Source: an uncultured Parabacteroides sp. (GTDB lineage: Bacteria; Bacteroidota; Bacteroidia; Bacteroidales; Tannerellaceae). From it: a DNA stretch of 34,563 bases. The notes under the pieces are model-generated. The model was given only the letters and a program-made list of their open reading frames with translations. It was not told where the DNA came from and ran no database searches. The stretch lies in assembly GCA_944325335.1 (NCBI GenBank), contig CALUZR010000040.1, positions 1-34,563 on the forward strand. Reading direction: 5' to 3'. This document shows positions 30,748 to 34,563 of this stretch, piece by piece. Every line of letters begins with the position of its first letter. Within the stretch, counting starts at the first letter, position 1. A program made the translations under genes and the position numbers.

Positions 30748-31500
30748 ATGAAGAACGTAAATGCGATATTTGCTATCCTGCTTTTCGTGGGATGTTTCTG
30801 GGCATGCAAGCCCGAAGTGAAGGAGGTCCGTCTGATGACTTACAATGTAAAGAACGGACTGGGTATGGATGATTCGACGGCGTATGCGCGGACGGCCAGC
30901 GTCATTTTGAAGGAGAATCCCGATGTGGTGGCTATTCAGGAGCTGGATAGCGTGACGGGCCGAAGCGGAGGCGCTTATGTCTTGGGCGAATTGGCAAAAG
31001 AAACGAAGATGCACGATACCTACGCGCCGGCCATCGATTTTGACGGAGGCAAGTATGGCATCGGTATCCTTTCGAAAGAGGAACCCGTGAATGTGTACCG
31101 CCATGCGCTCCCCGGGCGGGAAGAGGCGCGTACGATGCTGCTCGTCGAATTTCCACATTATATATATGTATGCATGCATCTTTCGTTGACGGAGGAAGAT
31201 GCCATGGCCTCTTTGCCGATTATCCGGGAAGAGACGGCACGTTTCCAGAAGCCGGTCTTCATTGCGGGGGATTGGAACGTCACGCCGGATATGCCTTTTA
31301 TCCAAGATATCCAGCAAGAGTTCACTTTCCTAACGGATACGACGCAGTTCACCTTCCCAGCCGATACGCCTGATTGCACGTTGGATTACATTGCGGCGCG
31401 GAAGGTGGGAGTGGATTTAATCGAGTATGCTTCGCACGTGGTGGAGGCTCCGGTTGAATCCGACCATCGTCCTGTCGTGGTAGATGTGAAGTGGAAATAA
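30748..31500 (+). CDS. Endonuclease/exonuclease/phosphatase-family lipoprotein
   Basis: A 250-residue EEP-fold hydrolase. A lipobox ends CFWAC (Cys20), so it acts in the periplasm or at the surface. The metal and catalytic residues are present: Asn33 (TYNVKNG), Glu65 (QELD), His144 (CMHLS), Asp175/Asn177 (GDWNVTP), and Asp239-His240 (ESDHRPV). EEP members cut DNA or RNA, sphingolipids or inositol phosphates; the substrate is not evident. It starts 8 bp after the aldolase stop. Placed before a xanthine permease and xpt, it could release nucleotide parts outside the cell for salvage, but this is inference. Confidence 0.85.
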   Translation: MKNVNAIFAILLFVGCFWACKPEVKEVRLMTYNVKNGLGMDDSTAYARTASVILKENPDVVAIQELDSVTGRSGGAYVLGELAKETKMHDTYAPAIDFDGGKYGIGILSKEEPVNVYRHALPGREEARTMLLVEFPHYIYVCMHLSLTEEDAMASLPIIREETARFQKPVFIAGDWNVTPDMPFIQDIQQEFTFLTDTTQFTFPADTPDCTLDYIAARKVGVDLIEYASHVVEAPVESDHRPVVVDVKWK

Positions 31501-31522
31501 TAATGAAGCAAGCGCAAAAAGC

Positions 31523-32851
31523 ATGAATCCCGTGAGCACAGAACCGGATTTGATTTATGGCATCGACGACCGTCCGCCTTTGAAGGAGACGCTGTTTGCC
31601 GCCTTGCAGCATCTGTTGGCTATCTTTGTAGCCATCATCACGCCGCCTTTGATTATCGCCAGTTCGTTGAAGTTGGATTTGGAGACGACGGGGTTCTTGG
31701 TTTCGATGGCGCTGTTCGCGTCGGGCGTCTCTACTTTTATCCAATGCCGGAAGTTCGGACCGCTGGGCGCGGGCTTGCTCTGCATTCAGGGGACGAGCTT
31801 TTCCTTTATCGGTCCGATTATCACGACGGGTATGTTAGGAGGATTGCCGCTTGTCTTCGGTGCTTGCATCGCGGCAGCTCCCGTCGAGATGATTATCAGC
31901 CGGACGTTCCGTTACATGCGGCATATCATTACGCCCTTGGTGTCGGGTATTGTCGTCTTGCTGATCGGACTGAGTTTGATCAAGGTGGGTGTGGTCTCGT
32001 GTGGCGGAGGTTATGCGGCGATGGACGAGGGTTCGTTTGGAAGCGCGCAGCATGTAGGTGTGGCGGCATCGGTCTTATTGAGCGTCTTGTTCTTCAATCG
32101 TTGCCAGAACAAATACTTGCGGATGAGTTCGATCGTGTTGGGACTTTGTATTGGTTACGCGCTTTCGTTCGCCTTAGGCATGGTGGACATGGAGGTAGCC
32201 GCTTCGCAACGCTTTACGAACCTGAATATCCCATTGCCTTTTAAATATGGAGTCGAGTTCAGCCTCTCCTCGATTATTGCCTTGGGATTGGTTTACCTGA
32301 TTACTGCTATCGAGGCGACGGGCGACATTACCGCCAATTCGATGATTTCCGGCAAGTCCATTACCGGCGATTCCTATCTGAAGCGCGTCTCCGGAGGTGT
32401 GTTGGCGGATGGATTCAACTCGCTTCTTTCCGGTATTTTCAATTCGTTCCCCAATTCTATCTTTGCGCAAAACAACGGGATTATCCAGCTGACGGGCGTG
32501 GCGAGCCGCTACGTGGGGTATTTCATTGCCGGCATGTTGGTATTGTTGGGACTTTTCCCGGTGGTGGGCGTGCTCTTTTCGTTGATGCCTGATGCCGTGT
32601 TGGGCGGGGCGACGTTGCTCATGTTCGGGACGGTCGCTTCAGCGGGAATCCGTATCATTGCGGCGCAGCGGATTGACCGGAAGGCGACGCTCGTTCTTGC
32701 GGTGAGCCTTTCGTTGGGCTTGGGTGTCGAGCTGATGCCCGATATTTTGCAGGCGGCCCCCGATTCGGTGCGCGGTATCTTCGGCTCCGGCATCACCACA
32801 GGCGGGTTGACGGCCATCCTTTCCAACCTATTGATTCGAGTAAAAGAATAA
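31523..32851 (+). CDS. Xanthine/uric acid-type NCS2 purine permease
   Basis: A 442-residue polytopic protein with about fourteen hydrophobic segments and the NCS2 features: [21 protein letters not shown], the [20 protein letters not shown] block, the TM8 motif [16 protein letters not shown], and [21 protein letters not shown]. This places it with XanQ/UapA-type xanthine permeases and not the uracil branch. It imports xanthine (perhaps urate) by proton or sodium symport. xpt starts 10 bp downstream, so import and ribosylation are coupled in one operon. No purine riboswitch was seen in the 22-bp gap before it. Confidence 0.92.
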   Translation: MNPVSTEPDLIYGIDDRPPLKETLFAALQHLLAIFVAIITPPLIIASSLKLDLETTGFLVSMALFASGVSTFIQCRKFGPLGAGLLCIQGTSFSFIGPIITTGMLGGLPLVFGACIAAAPVEMIISRTFRYMRHIITPLVSGIVVLLIGLSLIKVGVVSCGGGYAAMDEGSFGSAQHVGVAASVLLSVLFFNRCQNKYLRMSSIVLGLCIGYALSFALGMVDMEVAASQRFTNLNIPLPFKYGVEFSLSSIIALGLVYLITAIEATGDITANSMISGKSITGDSYLKRVSGGVLADGFNSLLSGIFNSFPNSIFAQNNGIIQLTGVASRYVGYFIAGMLVLLGLFPVVGVLFSLMPDAVLGGATLLMFGTVASAGIRIIAAQRIDRKATLVLAVSLSLGLGVELMPDILQAAPDSVRGIFGSGITTGGLTAILSNLLIRVKE

Positions 32852-32861
32852 ACATTTATAT

Positions 32862-33428
32862 ATGGAGTTATTAAAGCAACGCATTATGCAAGATGGCCGC
32901 TGTTATCCCGGCGGTATTTTGAAGGTCGATAGTTTCATCAACCATCAGATGGATCCGATGCTGATGTACAAGATAGGCGAGGAGTTTATCCGCCGTTTCG
33001 AGGGCGAGGATTTCAACAAGATTGTCACCATCGAAGCCAGCGGCATCGCTCCGGCGATTATGGTGGGATATATCATGCAGCTCCCGGTGGTCTTCGTTAA
33101 GAAAAAGAAACCCAAGACAATGGAGAACATGCTGAGCACGGTGGTGCATTCCTTTACGAAAGACCGCGATTACAACGTGTGTATCAGTAGTAATTTCCTG
33201 ACACCCGACGACCGTTTTATCTTCATCGACGATTTCTTGGCTTTCGGCAATGCTGCGCTGGGCATCATCGAACTGGCGAAACAAGCCGGGGCACACATCG
33301 CGGGCATGGGCTTCATCATCGAAAAAGCGTTCCAGGATGGCGGAAAGTTACTTCGCGACCAGGGCATCCACGTCGAGAGCTTGGCGGTAATTGATAGCCT
33401 GGACAATTGCCAAATCCACATGCGTTAA
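32862..33428 (+). CDS. xpt: Xanthine phosphoribosyltransferase
   Basis: A 188-residue type I PRTase of the Bacillus Xpt kind, converting xanthine and PRPP to XMP. Features are [22 protein letters not shown] at the N-terminus, the [10 protein letters not shown] loop, [16 protein letters not shown], and the PRPP-binding segment [13 protein letters not shown] (about 119-131). Length matches the family. It directly follows the purine permease, giving a two-step xanthine salvage module. Confidence 0.95.
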   Translation: MELLKQRIMQDGRCYPGGILKVDSFINHQMDPMLMYKIGEEFIRRFEGEDFNKIVTIEASGIAPAIMVGYIMQLPVVFVKKKKPKTMENMLSTVVHSFTKDRDYNVCISSNFLTPDDRFIFIDDFLAFGNAALGIIELAKQAGAHIAGMGFIIEKAFQDGGKLLRDQGIHVESLAVIDSLDNCQIHMR

Positions 33429-33449
33429 GATATAAAAGGAAAAGATACG

Positions 33450-34328
33450 GTGAAAAAGTTCTTGTTATTGCTCATGGCTTTATTGGCGATGGAAGAAATG
33501 GCGGCGCGCGGGAAAACGGTGCTTTTGTTTCCCGATGGTGCCCCGGGCGAAAAAGTGAATCCGGCGGAAGAGAAGGCCGACGCGTCGGGTCCGGAAGTAG
33601 GAGGGCTGCCTGTCCTCCGTATAACAGACGTGTACCGTCCGGAAATTACCATTTATCCGGCTGATCCGGATGTGGCTTCGGGCGCGGCGATGGTCGTTTG
33701 TCCCGGCGGTGGTTATAATATCTTGGCGTATGATTTGGAAGGAACGGAGATTTGCGAATGGCTCAACGAAGCGGGTATCACGGCCGTCTTGCTGAAATAC
33801 CGCGTGCCGCGCCGTCCTAAGCTCTCGAAACATATTGCTCCTTTGCAGGACGTACAACGTGCTATCAGCTATGTGCGGGCCCACGCCGACGATTTGTGTA
33901 TCGACCCGGAACGTATCGGCATCATGGGTTTCTCGGCAGGCGCCCATCTCTCGGTTATGGCTTCGACGGCCTTCCGTCATCGCACCTACGCCGATCGCGA
34001 TTGGGTGGACCAAGTGAGTTGCCGCCCTGATTTTTGTTTGCTGGTCTATCCCGCTTATTTAGATGGAAAGAATTTCCAGCTGGCTCCAGAGATTAAGGTG
34101 ACAAAGGAGGTCCCTCCGACGCTCATCATCCAAGCCGAAGACGACACCTCTTATATTAACAGCAGCCTTTTCTATTATTATGCCTTGAAGCAAGCGGGCG
34201 TCCCGGCCTGGATGCATTTGTACAGCACGGGTGGGCATGGCTATGGGATGCGCGACACGGGTTGCATGGTCAACGAATGGCCCGACCGTGCCGAAGATTG
34301 GTTTCAAGAACTGGGTGTTTTCGATTAA
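33450..34328 (+). CDS. Secreted alpha/beta-hydrolase (BD-FAE / acetyl-esterase-like)
   Basis: A 292-residue hydrolase with a signal peptide (MKKFLLLLMALLAMEEMAA). The GTG at 33450 is the best start because it opens this signal; later ATGs would lose it. Catalytic features: oxyanion loop CPGGGYNILAYDLEG, nucleophile Ser162 in GFSAG, acid Asp231 or Asp232 (IIQAEDDTSY) and His263 (TGGHGYG). The HGG-like loop here reads PGGGY, as in Bacteroidetes acetyl-xylan and feruloyl esterases (BD-FAE family). It is probably periplasmic and deacylates a glycan, but the purine operon context gives no support for that. It is the last complete gene; the 41-bp array starts 28 bp later. Confidence 0.85.
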   Translation: MKKFLLLLMALLAMEEMAARGKTVLLFPDGAPGEKVNPAEEKADASGPEVGGLPVLRITDVYRPEITIYPADPDVASGAAMVVCPGGGYNILAYDLEGTEICEWLNEAGITAVLLKYRVPRRPKLSKHIAPLQDVQRAISYVRAHADDLCIDPERIGIMGFSAGAHLSVMASTAFRHRTYADRDWVDQVSCRPDFCLLVYPAYLDGKNFQLAPEIKVTKEVPPTLIIQAEDDTSYINSSLFYYYALKQAGVPAWMHLYSTGGHGYGMRDTGCMVNEWPDRAEDWFQELGVFD

Positions 34329-34356
34329 GCCGGTTTTTGCAAATTTTTTAAGAGGC

Positions 34357-34547
34357 CGCGCAGCCGTGGGAAATGCTTTACAAATTTTGGAAAGTCCCGC
34401 GCAGCCGTGGGAAATGCTTTACAAATTTTGGAAAGTCCCGCGCAGTCGTGGGAAATGCTTTACAAATTTTGGAAAGGTCTGCGCAGCCGTGAGAAATGCT
34501 TTACAAATTTTGGAAAAGTCCACGCAGCCGTGGGAAATGCTTTACAA
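34357..34547. repeat. 41-bp tandem repeat array, truncated by the contig end
   Basis: The core GGGAAATGC (one copy GAGAAATGC) starts at 34368, 34409, 34450, 34491 and 34532, exactly 41 bp apart. Units contain GCGCAGCCG, then TTTACAAATTTTGGAAA, with few differences. A degenerate partial unit precedes it (34336-34357). The array runs into adapter sequence, so its true length is unknown. Inverted symmetry is weak compared with the 42-bp array at 16975. Confidence 0.9.
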
Positions 34548-34563
34548 AGATCGGAAGAGCGTC
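34548..34563. other. Illumina adapter remnant at the contig end
   Basis: AGATCGGAAGAGCGTC is the start of the standard TruSeq adapter as read through a short insert. It interrupts the 41-bp repeat in mid-unit (after TTTACAA, where other units continue ATTTTGG) and is not genomic. Confidence 0.95.

Noticed and set aside
34357..34547. CRISPR array
   Set aside because: Units are contiguous and near-identical over the whole 41 bp with no unique spacers, and no cas genes are present.

Overview
The window reads as chromosomal DNA of a Bacteroidales bacterium. The signs are a SusC/SusD pair, GldH, a RicT/PSP1 protein, a rubredoxin-rubrerythrin, a BspA-type surface lipoprotein, many lipoprotein signal peptides, and repeated promoters of the Bacteroidota type (TTTG, 19-21 bp, TAnnTTTG) instead of the E. 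coli type. A Parabacteroides-like genome is my best guess, but the sequence alone does not prove the genus. The last 16 bases match the common Illumina adapter, so the right edge is a contig end.

Layout. 1-3960: ROK regulator/kinase, AGE-family sugar 2-epimerase and MATE transporter in one tight operon. 3955-5172: queA, converging on the MATE gene. 5173-5750: long control region with an 86-bp dyad repeat and a segment flanked by a perfect 16-bp inverted repeat that carries a promoter now facing away from susC. 5751-10580: susC-susD, ended by a strong terminator. 10711-11327: a small unit of a 90-residue membrane protein and two paralogous 34-residue single-span peptides. 11451-12005: rubrerythrin. 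12220-14387: outer-membrane barrel protein and a convergent metallophosphoesterase lipoprotein. 14388-14948: promoters and a long rod-shaped RNA with two competing hairpins. 14949-16850: surface lipoprotein with a collagen-like tract and BspA repeats. 16975-17234: 42-bp dyad array. 17244-19101: ricT-gldH. 19102-19614: interleaved inverted repeats and a candidate small RNA. 19615-21165: M23 peptidase and a membrane protein. 21648-28524: RND efflux operon ending in an lpxA-type gene. 28613-29461: protein with an ExoX-C-like motif. 29717-34328: probable five-gene operon (threonine aldolase, EEP phosphatase lipoprotein, xanthine permease, xanthine phosphoribosyltransferase, esterase). 34357-34547: 41-bp tandem array.

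The genes are mostly ordinary envelope, transport and salvage functions. The unusual content lies between them: a candidate phase-variable promoter for susCD, three 86-bp copies of one dyad-repeat element, a 42-bp array built on the same plan, a candidate attenuator or 6S-like RNA, a candidate small RNA, and the twin micropeptides. No invertase, transposase, CRISPR array, tRNA or rRNA was recognised. Genes were identified by reading motifs; no database search was possible.
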